The notes: a model not told the origin generated them from the letters alone. Positions 43,890 to 55,349 are shown, counted from the first letter of the stretch. The stretch is 64,000 bases of DNA from Anadara kagoshimensis (GCA_021292105.1 CM037869.1:24504050-24568049), one strand, 5' to 3'. Translations and numbers: made by a program.

Positions 43890-45725
43890 AATAAAACGTG
43901 AACATGTAGTTGATAACAGCTAACACGTAACACAATATACGCCACAAAAACGTGTACATGTAGTTGATAACAGCTAACACGTAACCCAATACACGACACA
44001 AAAACGTGTACATGTAGTTGATAACAGCTAACACGTAACCCAATACACGACACAAAAACGTGTACATGTAGTTGATAACAACTAACACGTAACCCAATAC
44101 ACGACACAAAATTGTGTACATGTAGTTGATAACAGCTAACACGTAACCCAATACACGACACAAAAACGTGTACATGTAGTTGATAACAGCTAACACGTAA
44201 CCCAATACACGACACAAAAACGTGAACATGTAGTTGATAACAGCTAACACGTAATCAAATACACGACACAAAAACGTGTACATGTAGTTGATAACAGCTA
44301 ACACGTAACCAAATACGCGACACAAAAACGTGTACATGTAGTTGATAACGGCTAACACGTAACCCAATACACGACACAATAAAACGTGTACATGTAGTTG
44401 ATAACAGCTAACACGTAACCAAATACACGACACAAAAACAACTAAACATGACACAATAAAATGTGTACATGTGGTTGATAACAGCTAACAAGTAACCAAA
44501 TACACGACACAAAAACGTGTACATGTAGTTGATAACAGCTAACACGTAACCAAATACACGACACAAAAACGTGTACATGTTGTTGATAACAGCTAACACG
44601 ATACCCAATACACGACACAAAAACGTGTACATGTAGTTGATAACAGCTAACACGTAACCCAATACACGACACAAAAACGTGTACATGTAGTTGATAACAG
44701 CTAACACGTAACCCAATACACGACACAAAAACGTGTACATGTAGTTGATAACAGCTAACACGTAACCCAATACACGACACAAAAACGTGAACATGTAGTT
44801 GATAACAGCTAACACGTAATCAAATACACGACACAAAAACGTGTACATGTAGTTGATAACAGCTAACACGTAACCAAATACGCGACACAAAAACGTGTAC
44901 ATGTAGTTGATAACGGCTAACACGTAGCCCAATACACGACACAATAAAACGTGTACATGTAGTTGATAACAGCTAACACGTAACCCAATACACGACACAA
45001 AAACAACTAAACATGACACAATAAAACGTGTACATGTGGTTGATAACAGCTAACACGTAACCAAATACACGACACAAAAACGTGTACATGTAGTTGATAA
45101 CAGCTAACACGTAACCAAATACACGACACAAAAACGTGTACATGTAGTTGATAACAGCTAACACGTAACCCAATACACGACACAAAAAACGTGTACATGT
45201 AGTTGATACTAGCTAACACGTAACCCAATACACGACACAATAAAACGTGTACATGTAGTTGATAACAGCTAACACGTAACCAAATACACAACACAAAAAC
45301 AACTAAACACGACACAATAAAACGTGTACATGTGGTTGATAACAGCTAACACGTAACCAAATACACGACACAAAAACGTGTACTTACCGAAAATATCTAT
45401 ACACGACACAATAAAACGCACATTTGATAACAGCCAACGCAGCCAAAAAACAAAACACCAGCTAACACGTAACCTAATACACGACACAATAAAACGTGTA
45501 CATGTAGTTGATAACAGCTAACACGTAACCAAATACACAACACAAAAACAACTAAACACGACACAATAAAACGTGTACATGTGGTTGATAACAGCTAACA
45601 CGTAACCAAATACACGACACAAAAACGTGTACTTACCGAAAATATCTATACACGACACAATAAAATGCACATTTGATAACAGCCAACGCAGCCAAAAAAC
45701 AAAACACAATAACATGTTTTTGCAA
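43890..45725 (-). repeat. 54-bp minisatellite, about 30 units
   Basis: The unit is built from CACGTAACCCAATACACGAC, ACAAAAACGTGTACATGTAG and TTGATAACAGCTAA. As 54 is a multiple of 3, the minus strand gives frames of 18-residue repeats (LCRVLGYVLAVINYMYTF). Larger blocks repeat too: the GTAATCAAAT variant at 44251 and 44816 (565 bp), and a ~235-bp block with CTTACCGAAAATATCTATAC near 45384 and 45625. Confidence 0.95.
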
Positions 45726-45729
45726 CCAA

Positions 45730-46485
45730 AACGTCGACGCAAAATAACGTACTTGTAAATGCAAAAACATGCATTTAATTTTTCCTCGTATCTAATTCAT
45801 TGAAAATGCGATCTAGAATATTTCTTTCAAATTGCGTTAAAACGAAAGAGAAAGCCCAGGATTGTAGAATTCCGTCATCAGTTGTATTGAGTAGTAAGTA
45901 CAAGCTCTACAATAACTGTGAAACAAATTCACCATAAGCAAGATGGTCACATATTTTGTTACATAGAAAAGGAAACAATAAAAAAACCTGATTCTGTACT
46001 AAAAAGTCATAAATTCATTTGTTACAAATTGTGCCATTTTCTTCAATCAAATCAAAATGGATCAAAGTAATGTTTTCAAACGATTAAAAAATCCCAGAGC
46101 TTTTTTAAATGTTTCAGCGTAATTAGTCATTAGGGCAAGCACTGTGTGAAAGGATGCATGAAAATCACTATGACACCATCCAGCGTCGTAACTTTAGCTA
46201 AGCTTTCGTTGGGTAATGGCCTTAAACAATTTCTTCTTTTTTCAGTGTACTGCTTTGTTACAGGTAAATGATAAATAGATAAATACCGATTGCAGTAGTC
46301 ACTGTTGTTCAGTGAATTACTTTATTGACCTTATGATAGAATGGGACAGATATTTGCAGAATTTCCGTAAACAGGAAACGTAACCATTTTCGGACTCGTC
46401 TTTTACTCTCGGTATTAATCACAGATTATCATTTTTTTGTATTTCACGAGTTACGTAACGCACCAAATTGATACTTAAAAGTTTA
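45730..46485. other. Spacer, no gene seen
   Basis: A short retroelement scrap (minus strand; ACTGTGAAACAAATTCACCA) lies near 45900-45945. Confidence 0.4.
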
Positions 46486-46489
46486 ACTG

Positions 46490-46830
46490 AACCAATCAAA
46501 AACATACTAATTCATATCCAAAGCAAACCCCTAATGAAATAAAAACCTGAACTGACTTCAGGGAAAACATACCAATCCATGTCCAAACCACAATCCTAAA
46601 AAATAAACACCTGAACTGTCACCAGAGAAAAAACATACCAATCCATGTCCAAACCACAATCCTAAAGAAATAAAAACCTGAACTGTCACCAGAGAAAAAA
46701 CATACCAATCCATGTCCAAACCACAATCCTAAAGAAATAAACACATGAACTGTCACCAGAGAAAAACATACCAATCAATGTCCAAATCACAAGAAATAAA
46801 CACCTGAACTGTCACCAGGGAAGTAGGTCG
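46490..46830 (-). repeat. 67-bp tandem array derived from the retroelement tail
   Basis: About five units contain ACATACCAATCCATGTCCAA and GAACTGTCACCAGAGAAAAA. The first motif is the same tail repeat as in the 46-bp arrays and the second is the adjoining 3' UTR, so a longer segment was amplified here. Confidence 0.8.
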
Positions 46831-47400
46831 GAGTTCTCCGATCCAGAGAACATGTGATGACTGTCTGTCACTGACATGAAATAAAAAGACGTTATTCGTA
46901 ACAACATGTAAATGTTTTCATTATTTTTGTTTTTCTAAAAGATAACGAAACACTACTGCATTTTAATTACCTAATTAATATATTTCGCTGGGGGCAAGAA
47001 TAAACTGATTAAAAAACATACTTTAAGCTTCATTTGTATTATTTTGTGCTATTGATGTATATGCATCAAAGTATTTCTTAAATCGTGAAAATACTGGAAA
47101 CTGAACCATACAAATGGTATATACTAGTATATGATTCTATGTCAAATCTGATATTTTTTATCACCTGTAATGATATTCCTTTATCTTTTACCTGTAACTA
47201 TTTTTGTTGCTGAGTGATAGATGATATTTTGACGTCATAGGAAATTCCAATCCGTCATTGTTAATATAACCTTTGACCTATGTCATATTAGATATGATAG
47301 GTATAGTCAATTATCTCTTGTACACGTTTGTACTATGCAGGTCATTGTAACGTGTCCTAATTCTTTATCAGCCGACCTCTTTATAACTTAAAATCAGATA
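46831..47400. other. Spacer, no gene seen
   Basis: Nothing recognised. Confidence 0.3.
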
Positions 47401-47403
47401 TGC

Positions 47404-47405
47404 CT

Positions 47406-47460
<55 letters not shown>

Positions 47461-47461
47461 C
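47404..47461. repeat. (TTTA)n microsatellite
   Basis: About 14 units, abutting a family A element. Confidence 0.95.
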
Positions 47462-47579
47462 AGTCAAACCTGTGTTTGAAGGCAACCCAAGAAAACTAAT
47501 AAAAGTGGCCTATTTACCAGTTGACCCTTGTATACAGGTTCACAAAATATAAACAAAGAGCAATTGGATATTATTATTA

Positions 47580-47610
<31 letters not shown>

Positions 47611-47805
47611 CATTTTATTTACAGTCAAACCTATCTTTGAAGGCAACCCAAGGGACTAATAAAAGTGACCTTTAAAGGCAGGTGAGGTGACCTTATAGAT
47701 ACAGGTTCACAAATATGAATAAAGGGCCACTTGGATAAAATTTTACTGGCCATTATAAGCAGGCACATCTTTATATTAGGTGACTTTTAACACAGGTTTG
47801 ACGGT
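47461..47805. mobile_element. Two family A MITE-like elements, the first truncated
   Basis: ACAGTCAAACCTGTGTTTGA (47461) and ACAGTCAAACCTATCTTTGA (about 47621) start the copies. The second ends CACAGGTTTGACGGTTTTAT. A (TTA)n tract separates them. Confidence 0.75.
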
Positions 47806-48189
47806 TTTATATTAATCATTTATTGGTTGTTTAGTTTGTTTGTATATTTCAAGGAAATTTACTCTGGAATATATGCAATATTCGTAATTAAAATTCAACA
47901 AAAAATCAATTTAGTTTCTATTGAAAAGCGAAATAACTCTTGTCAATGTGTCAACCCTTTGCCTTAAGATTGAGGACACGTACACCGGAAATGAGTGATG
48001 GGCATACTTTTCTCTTTTGAAGCATTCATCTTTGTTAATACTAAGTTAGTCGCGCAACAAATAACTTTAATGCCTATAATATTTAACTTTCAAAAACATT
48101 ATTTATTCTTTTTTAATCCAAAGAATCTAATTAGGTAGACCCTTGTCGATGAGTTTGCCAACGGTCGGCGGCGTTTTAAGGTACTCAAG

Positions 48190-48275
48190 TTTCCACGCCA
48201 TCCTTGAACCGACCGCCTAGATATAAATGAAATATTCTTGATTTGGGTGTAAAACACCATTCTTAAGACATTCAC
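48190..48275 (+). mobile_element. SINE 3' end fragment
   Basis: CGCCTAGATATAAATGAAAT and TGTAAAACACCATTCTTAA match the type 1 SINE end. A similar scrap lies near 48375-48415. Confidence 0.5.
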
Positions 48276-48429
48276 AATCTCTAATTCTCTGTTCTTTTAA
48301 ATATACATTTTTTGACAAATTATTGAATACAATGACGATTTATTTCTCACATAGGGCTCTCAGTGGTAAAACAATCTTGACTTGGGTGTTTAATACCATT
48401 TTCAAAACATTCACAAACTCATATTCAGA

Positions 48430-49010
48430 ATAACTATGTTCTGCTTCATATTTAGACTTATACCTGAATTATGACGCACAGGAAAGGCTACATTTGAAAC
48501 TTTATGACAAACGTGATGACTTCAATTTTTCTATTGTCAACTTTCCTTTTTTATGCAGCAATATACCTGCTTCTCCTGCTTATGGTGTATTTGTTTCCCA
48601 ATTAACACGCTATGGTAGAGCTTGTTCCCACTACGGGGACTTTGTACAACGAAGTAGGCTGCTTGCAAATAAATTGTTGACTCAGGGATATTGCAAGCCT
48701 AGGCTTATCAAGGCCCTCAAAAAGTTTTATGGCCGTCATCACAGTATTGTTGATAAGTTTGATGTCTCTGTGTCCAGAATTGCCTTGGATATATTTGACG
48801 TCTCATAGTTTCATGTTCCTTTCACAGAATTTTGATTACACACGTGGCGGGTGTAGCTAGCTAAACAGGAGGTGCTTACCCTTCCGGAGCACCCGCCCTC
48901 ACTTCCCTGGTGGAAGTTCACGTGTCTAACCTAACTTGTCAGTTCCAAAGTTTTTACTTTGCTTCTGGATTGTGATTCGGAAATGGATTAGTATGTTTGT
49001 TTTTGATTCT
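48430..49010 (+). mobile_element. MGTNCA-type retroelement, best preserved 3' end
   Basis: The C-terminal 100 residues of the polyprotein are open (48494-48808): LYDKRDDFNFSIVNFPFL, NIPASPAYGVFVSQLTRYGR, LLANKLLTQGYCKPRLIKAL and KKFYGRHHSIVDKFDVSVSR. Then comes a ~200-bp 3' UTR (TAGCTAGCTAAACAGGAGG, CTTCCGGAGCACCCGCCCTC, TTCCCTGGTGGAAGTTCACG) and one tail unit (GGATTGTGATTCGGAAATGG). The upstream reverse transcriptase is represented elsewhere (55900). The lineage is unresolved. Confidence 0.85.
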
Positions 49011-49059
49011 TTCAAATTAACTATTGAGTTGACAAATGATAAGGTAGATATATTTTTCA

Positions 49060-49215
49060 CGTTGGGGATCTCGGTGGCCCAGTGGTCTAAAGATCGCAAC
49101 GCCTCACCGCCTCGGTTCGAATTCTATTCCAGACAGATGCTCGTGAAAGAAAGCTTGTCAGTTTGCTTGCCAAGGATCGGTGTTTTTTCCGGGCACTTCC
49201 TCTGTCCTAATTAAA
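49060..49215 (+). mobile_element. tRNA-Leu-like SINE
   Basis: Head TCTCGGTGGCCCAGTGGTCT then AAAGATCG, B-box GGTTCGAATTC, body TCGGTGTTTTTTCCGGGCAC. Confidence 0.65.
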
Positions 49216-49307
49216 CAGACCACCTCAATAGAAATGAAAGAATATTGAAAGAAAGCCCAATTACTTCACTCTTTTTCATCATTGGTTCTCTCATGTTTAC
49301 GATACTA

Positions 49308-49595
49308 ATACGGTAGCTCAGTTGGTAGAGTGATCGCTTCGTATGAAGTAAGCTCGAGCCCCAGTCGGGTCTGACCAATACTTGAAAATAAGTAGTGACT
49401 GTTCTTTCGCCAAGCACTCGGCAATAAAAAGCTACGGGGTCTTTTAGAAGAGACATTAAAACCGATGTCTCGTGTCGCAGCAGACATGGCACATCAGAAA
49501 AGCCTCCCTACATGTTGCCCTTAGAGCACTGCAAAGGTCAAATCTACTGCATTTTTTCCTATAGTTTATGACGTCTCGATACAAAAAGAATAAAT
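49308..49595 (+). mobile_element. Type 2 SINE
   Basis: Head CGGTAGCTCAGTTGGTAGAG, B-box region CTCGAGCCCCAGTC, GACTGTTCTTTCGCCAAGCA, CGGGGTCTTTTAGAAGAGAC, and 3' GACGTCTCGATACAAAAAG. Confidence 0.8.
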
Positions 49596-49599
49596 CAAT

Positions 49600-50265
49600 C
49601 AATCTCATGTCATCAGGAATTATCAAAGAGGCATAACTCTTACGGTATTACGTTGTTGTAAAATATATTTATTGAAACATAAACATAAGATAGAGGTAAA
49701 ATCAGAACCTGCAAATATATAAAAAAAAAAATGTAAGTAACAGAAAATGCAACAATACAAGTAATCATAATGGTAAAACATAATGGGCTTCACAAATGTA
49801 CCGCGGTATAAATACGAAGCTATCATGCCCATATGGCATGGAACGGCATAATTTTACGTTTTTAATACAAAAAAAACCGTTATTCCAAGAAAGTTCTGTT
49901 TTTCAGTTTTCAATGGCTAGTAAATTACATTGATTTCAGTTGGTGTGTGAAGGAAAAATCGATCGAACGTTTCAAATTTACGATCTGAAATCTGAGGAAA
50001 TATTATTGGTAAAAATATCTAAATAATATATTGTGCAAGTCATGAAATAATAGTACTTCAGCCCGTGTATTAATGGACGATAACACACAGGTAAATTATT
50101 ATGACGTCATAAATAAACATTGAAACGAGATGAGTCAGACGTTAATTAACCAAGAATATATAAAAAAAAAACAAAATTTAATTTGAACACGAAACCCCAT
50201 CCAGACTACAAAAGAAAGGAAGCTTTAGTACGTATACTCGTGAGAAGAAGCTTTTATACAGGTAC
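49600..50265. other. Spacer, no gene seen
   Basis: Nothing recognised apart from short A-runs. Confidence 0.35.
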
Positions 50266-50267
50266 GG

Positions 50268-50890
50268 GACTTTAGAAACTTTGGAACGGGCATCCATCTT
50301 TGGAACAGGTAACCGTTCTAAGAAGCTTTGGAACAGGTACCCGTCTTAAGAAGCTAGCTTTGGAACAGGTAACCGTCCTAAAGGCTTTGGAACAGGTGCC
50401 CGTCCTAAGAAGCATTGGAACTGGTGCCAGTCCTTAGAAGCTTTGGAACGGGTGTCCGTCCTTGGAAGTTTTGGAACACGTGCCCGTCCTTGGAAGCTTT
50501 GGAACATGTGCCCGTCCTTGGAAGCATTGAAACAGGTGTCCGTCCTTGGAAACTTTGGAACAGGTGTCCGTCCTTGGAAGCTTTGGAACATGTGCCCGTC
50601 CTTGGAAGCATTGGAACGGGTGTCCGTCCTTGGAAGCTTTGGAACAGGTGTCCGTCCTTGGAAGCTTTGGAACAGATTCAGATTCTTAGCAGCTTTGAAA
50701 AAGTTACAGATTATTAGAAGCTTTGGGGAAAAATAATGTTTAGAAGATTATGAACAGGTACCCCACTTTTAAAAATTAAAACATGTACCCCTCTTTAGAA
50801 GCTTTGGAACAGGCACCCTTACTGAAAAGCTTTGGAATAGGTAGGCGTCCTAAAAGGCTTTAAAACAGGTAACATAAGAAGCTTCGAAGC
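50268..50890. repeat. 28-bp minisatellite, about 20 copies
   Basis: The core unit is CTTTGGAACAGGTGTCCGTC plus CTTGGAAG. Both strands are free of stops for 200-300 bp, giving overlapping frames on both strands. Outer units are diverged. Confidence 0.9.
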
Positions 50891-50947
50891 AGGTTTTGAC
50901 ATCCTATACTTTGTTAATTAGGCCTGTTCTTTACACAACACTTATTC

Positions 50948-51185
50948 AAATTAAGAGGCCGTGGTGACCTAATGGATAATAAATCAGTCTACATATCCAG
51001 GGTCTCTCACCGCTGTGATTTCGAGAACACATGTGGGAAAGCAAATTTTCCTTGCCGTTCACCTGATATCAGTATAATGTGACTGGAGAAGTGGTACGCT
51101 TGTCTGCAGCGTATTGACTCGGTGAGCTAGCACCTTAAAGTCGCTCTGAGTTGTGCGCTACTACAAGACAGACTATAAAAAATTG
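50948..51185 (+). mobile_element. tRNA-like SINE
   Basis: Head GGCCGTGGTGACCTAATGGA and GTCTCTCACCGCTGTGATTT then CGAGAACACATGTGGGAAAG. A body of about 150 bp ends AAGACAGACTATAAAAAATTG (first 20 nt quoted region of the tail). Confidence 0.5.
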
Positions 51186-51384
51186 TCGCACTTCACATGT
51201 TCATAAATTAATCCATAGGTTGATTAACTATTAGAAATAGTTTTCGTAGAGAATAGGTGAAAATTGCTGATGCAGCGTTCAGCAACATTCAACCAACCTT
51301 ATTCGAATTAGTATAGGAGGGGTTCGTGTAGGGGTGTGATGGTTTTTTTTAACTATTATCAAGTACAAACCGTATAAAGGCTTA

Positions 51385-51513
51385 TCAATGGTGGAAGCCG
51401 TATATTGGTACACTAGCGCACGCCGTCGTGATTTCACTGGTCATATGATCTATGTGATGATGTCCCATTTCATGTACAGCCGTGGCAGATGCAAGCGCCT
51501 GTTTCATTTTAGC
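51385..51513 (-). CDS. BRICHOS protein 1, exon 4
   Basis: Acceptor TTTTTCAACAG, stop TGA (51385-51387). It encodes AKMKQALASATAVHEMGHHH and on to SVPIYGFHH. Confidence 0.85.
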   Translation of the reverse strand, partial: AKMKQALASATAVHEMGHHHIDHMTSEITTACASVPIYGFHH

Positions 51514-52081
51514 CTGTTGAAAAAGTAACATAAAATTGATTATTTTACACATTATAAAAGTACTGAAAACGTTTTTTTTATTTTCGCAGTGTGCTAATTT
51601 TCGCTTATTTTGCGGTCATCTGTTTTGCGGGAAAATTGATACCAAGCAAAATTTATATTATGCTTATTGTGTTATATTGCACATTTCAAAAACGCAAAAA
51701 TTTAACTACACGTAAATGTCTAAAATTCCTATATCGCGAAAATAGATACACGCGAAATTAAATACGTTTACAGTATATAAATTTTGGTTCCGAATAAGGG
51801 TGTGTGTGTGTGGGGGGGGGGGAGTGGGCGGTGGTGGTCGCTTTATCCTTTCTGCTATTTTGAAACTGAAAGAATTTTACTTCAATCCATGTGTGTCAGA
51901 TCGTCTTTCCTGAACAGGACTGCTGGCTAAATGGTCCAAGTCGAAGCCAGTCGAGTCTTTGATTATTTTGTTAACTAGACTATTCAGAAACACCAATCTC
52001 ATATAAAACAGTGTATGATTATTTTTCTCACTGAAACTTTGATTAAATAAAATACCAGAACGTGGCTTGAAAACACACACA

Positions 52082-52125
<44 letters not shown>

Positions 52126-52406
52126 CTGTTTAATACCTCTAATAAAGGACGTGAATTGGTATCTTGAGCCATTTGCAGATCCTGGTGGTTCAAGTGATAT
52201 TCATAACAACCATCACTTCGTACAAGAATGGCAGCGTGCTGAAAAAAATAAGAGCAAAATATAGTTATTAGTAGTATACACTCAAGTTATTATTGAATGA
52301 TATTCAGTGGTTTTGAAGTGGCATGGATTTGACAGAATGGTATCCAAACACCAAACGATTTAAAGCGAAAACTCGAAATTTTGCAATAGGTGGATATTTG
52401 ATAATA

Positions 52407-52471
<65 letters not shown>

Positions 52472-54861
52472 AATCTTTATTTACTGTCGAGTTTTAAAAA
52501 CATAAACATTAGTTCTAGAGAGCTTTTGATCGTCTTCTGACTATCGATTTATTTGATTATCTTAACTCTCTCAACATACGCGACCTAGAGTTCTCGCGAA
52601 ATTACGCTGTGATAAATCTCTCGCGGTGAAAATTAATCTTCGTAAATTGAGTTGAGAGTTGAGTTGAAATATGGTGTTTAACATCCCAGTCAAGAATATT
52701 TCACTTATATCGAGATGTCGGCAGCTATAGGCGAAGGTGCAAAAATCGTGCCAAGCCCACCATGACACGGGACCTTGTTTATTTTAAGCTCTCACCCGAA
52801 AGAATCGTGACTTTAATTTCGTAATGCCGATTGCTTGGCGAAAGAACAGACACTACCCACTTTCAAGTCTTGGGTCAGACCATGTCGGGGTTCGAACCCA
52901 GGATGTTCCACTTAGGGGGTAAGTGTTTTCTGTAGCTGCCTTACCGGTACCACACTTTATATTGTACGTTTATTTTGGGATGAAAACTTACATGTTTCAG
53001 GTCGTACAAGATCTTGGTAACAGCTGGGGCTGCTGTTGTTGCTGCTGGCGCCATGGTTGTGGCTGCTGGAGCGTCTGTTGTTGCTGGTGCCATAGTTGAT
53101 GCAGCAGGATCGGCTGTTGATGCCATCATGGTTGTGGCTGCGTCAGTTGGTCCCATTGTTGAGGCGGAATACGCCTACAAAACAATATTATAATTAAGTA
53201 CTACTATATTGTAAGCAAATATAGACTTACATTGTTGACTTGTAGCTTGTTGGAAAAAACATTATGTTTTTGATAATTCTGGCATATTAAAAAAGATAAA
53301 AATGGTGACTGCATTAAAATATATTTCCTGATACACAAGACAAAAATTACCCAATTAGGGGTGTCTGAATATGTGTATCACGTATCATGGGGAATATGAT
53401 TTGTTGAATTAAACCAAAGTAGATATAGTCTAACCTGTCTTTAAGGCTACCTCTGTATAAGGGTCACCTGCTTATAACTGTTTATCAGTAGAATGGTATC
53501 CCAATCTGTCTTTATTCTTATTATTTGACCCCGTATATAAAGGTCATCTGTCCATAAAGTCCACTTTTACTGGTTCTCTTGAGTGTCTCTTTATAGACAG
53601 GTTGGACTGTACCACCATCCTTGTACTCTGCTGCATACAGTTGGGAGAGGTGTATAAAATTCATACCCTGAACATAAGGGTCGCCTACCCTTATATTAAA
53701 GGCCACTTTTACTTGTTCCCTTAGGTGGCCTTTATAGACAGGCTTGATTGTACCACCTGCCCATAAAGGTCACTATTACTGGTTCTCTTGAGTGGCCTTT
53801 ATAGACAGGTTGGACTGTACCACCTGCCCATAAAGGTCACTATTACTGGTTCTCTTGAGTGGCCTTTATAGACAGGTTGGACTGTACCACCTGCCTTGTA
53901 CTCTGATGCATACAGTTGGGAGAGGTGTATAAAATTCATACCCTGAACATAAGGGTCGCCTACCCTTATATTAAAGGCCACTTTTACTTGTTCCCTTAGG
54001 TGGCCTTTATAGACAGGCTTGATTGTACCACCTGCCCATAAAGGTCACTATTACTGGTTCTCTTGAGTGGCCTTTATAGACAGGTTGGACTGTACCACCT
54101 GCCCATAAAGGTCACTATTACTGGTTCTCTTGAGTGGCCTTTATAGACAGGTTGGACTGTACCACCTGCCTTGTACTCTGATGCATACAGTTGGGAGAGG
54201 TGTATAAAATTCATACCCTGAACATAAGGGTTGCCTACCCTTATATTAAAGGCCACTTTTACTTGTTCCCTTAGGTGGCCTTTATAGACAGGCTTAATTG
54301 TACCATCTGCCCATAAAGTCCACTTTTACTGGTTCTCTTGAGTGGCCTTTATAGACAGGTTTGACTGTATATGCTTAGGTATGTATCCTCCTACATACCC
54401 CTCGGAGATAATTTGATAAATAAACAACTTAATATTATTAAAACACGTTGTTACTTTTAACCTCGCCCAATGTTATAAATGTTATACATTTTATGTAACA
54501 AAACATCATTTAATATAACGGGGTGTGCAAAAAGTTTCTTCATCTTTGATGACCATTTATCATGAAAATCAAAATTTCAAAAATATTTTTTGAAATGAGG
54601 TTTCCTAAAAAAACTACACATTGTTTGACATGCAAGATCGGATGCAAATATTTATTCTGCAGATTGAATTGTATTTTTTTATTCAGTGAAGAAATTACAG
54701 ACAAACTTAGAAGGGAGCTCAAAATAAAACCGTGACGATGTCGCCTCGCTACGCAATACATTATATTTGGCTATTACCAGCTGTAAAACTCCATATTTAA
54801 ACAAATCTGCCATCCTTATTAATGAAGAAATCCCAAGTATAAAGATTGTACAAGACAAAAC

Positions 54862-54892
<31 letters not shown>

Positions 54893-55178
54893 AAATAAAT
54901 AAATAAATAAATAAATAAATGTAATTTCTCTGGAAATAGTGCAAAGCTCCGACATATCCTTTTCTAATTTGTGAACAAAATCAATCAGACAAAATGGTTT
55001 AAGTAAAGGTAAACAGATTTAAAAAATCAATCAAAAATAAATAAATCAATAAATCAATCAATCAATAACTAAATACATCTTTTAGGCTTCCTAACAGTTT
55101 ATACATGACCCTTAATTTCAAAATGACGTTATTATACTGTTTTAATAATAATAATAATAAAAATAATAAAAATAAATC

Positions 55179-55225
<47 letters not shown>

Positions 55226-55278
55226 ATATTGATTAATCTTACCACAGAAACCATACAAGCAAAAACTAATGCGATCAT
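51385..55278 (-). CDS. Secreted BRICHOS-domain protein 1 (four exons, 149 aa)
   Basis: The spliced minus-strand CDS is 55243-55278, 52992-53174, 52137-52238 and 51385-51513, all phase 0, GT-AG. Exon 1 encodes the signal peptide core (MIALVFACMVSV). Exon 2 encodes an Ala/Thr/Met/Pro-rich, probably O-glycosylated linker and the first BRICHOS strand (KILYDLKH). Exons 3-4 give the rest: SDGCYEYHLNH, then VHEMGHHHIDHMTSEI and CASVPIYGF at the end. The conserved BRICHOS Asp (YDLK) and two Cys (14 residues later, then 54 between them) are in place, as is the usual C-x-x-P-x-Y ending. BRICHOS domains act as intramolecular chaperones in the secretory pathway; the client here is unknown, and no peptide follows the domain. 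A TATA box lies upstream. Its paralogue is at 61831. Confidence 0.85.
52074..52122. repeat. (CA)n microsatellite 14 nt after the BRICHOS 1 exon 3 donor
   Basis: On the gene's strand it reads (TG)n, starting 14 nt inside intron 3. Confidence 0.95.
52137..52238 (-). CDS. BRICHOS protein 1, exon 3
   Basis: 102 nt, phase 0/0, acceptor TTATTTTTTTCAG, donor GTATTA. It contains the first BRICHOS Cys (SDGCYEYHLNH). The paralogue's exon (62710-62811) has the same length. Confidence 0.85.
52408..52471. repeat. (AAT)n/(ATT)n inverted microsatellite
   Basis: AAT units switch at about 52440 to ATT units, forming a palindrome of about 60 bp. Confidence 0.9.
52640..52960 (-). mobile_element. Type 1 SINE in BRICHOS 1 intron 2
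   Basis: Minus strand: B-box GGGTTCGAACCCC, TTGAAAGTGGGTAGTGTCTG, GGCATTACGAAATTAAAGTC, and 3' end TTGACTGGGATGTTAAACAC. The head is partly decayed. Confidence 0.85.
52992..53174 (-). CDS. BRICHOS protein 1, exon 2
   Basis: 183 nt, phase 0/0, acceptor ATTGTTTTGTAG, donor GTAAGTTTT. 61 codons: AYSASTMGPTDAATTMM start, TTMAPAATTAAPA-type repeats, then KILYDLKH, which supplies the conserved BRICHOS Asp. Confidence 0.85.
53426..54372. repeat. 275-bp tandem array made of family A elements, in BRICHOS 1 intron 1
   Basis: The block containing GGGAGAGGTGTATAAAATTC recurs at intervals of exactly 275 bp (three copies). Each contains GTGGCCTTTATAGACAGG units of the family A element. Outer pieces at both ends are single family A ends. 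Confidence 0.9.
54380..54860. other. Intron 1 of BRICHOS 1, no exon seen
   Basis: Nothing recognised. Confidence 0.35.
54861..55228. repeat. (AAAT)n clusters
   Basis: Tetranucleotide tracts lie at about 54861-54920, 55025-55070 (degenerate) and 55170-55228. The last stops 14 bp before the exon 1 donor. Confidence 0.9.
55243..55278 (-). CDS. BRICHOS protein 1, exon 1
   Basis: 12 codons from ATG (context ACAAAATGA) to the donor GTAAGATT; it encodes only the hydrophobic core of the signal peptide. Confidence 0.75.
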
Positions 55279-55341
55279 TTTGTCAGGTTAGATCTCGGTA
55301 AGATTTCAAATTAAAGCCCGACTTTGACCTGTTGTTGATTG

Positions 55342-55349
55342 TTTATATA
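55342..55349 (-). promoter_or_regulatory. TATA box of BRICHOS 1
   Basis: TATATAAA on the minus strand (GGTATATAAACAATC), 64 bp before the start codon, which predicts a 5' UTR of about 30-35 nt. Confidence 0.6.

Noticed and set aside
43789-45742. Long minus-strand frames with 18-residue hydrophobic repeats
   Set aside because: Product of the 54-bp minisatellite, whose length is a multiple of three; frames overlap in two phases and lack any family resemblance.
51418-51450. Zinc metalloprotease (HEMGH matches HExxH) in the BRICHOS proteins
   Set aside because: The proteins are about 150 residues with no protease fold or third ligand context, and the segment falls in a normal BRICHOS position. 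Metal binding remains possible.
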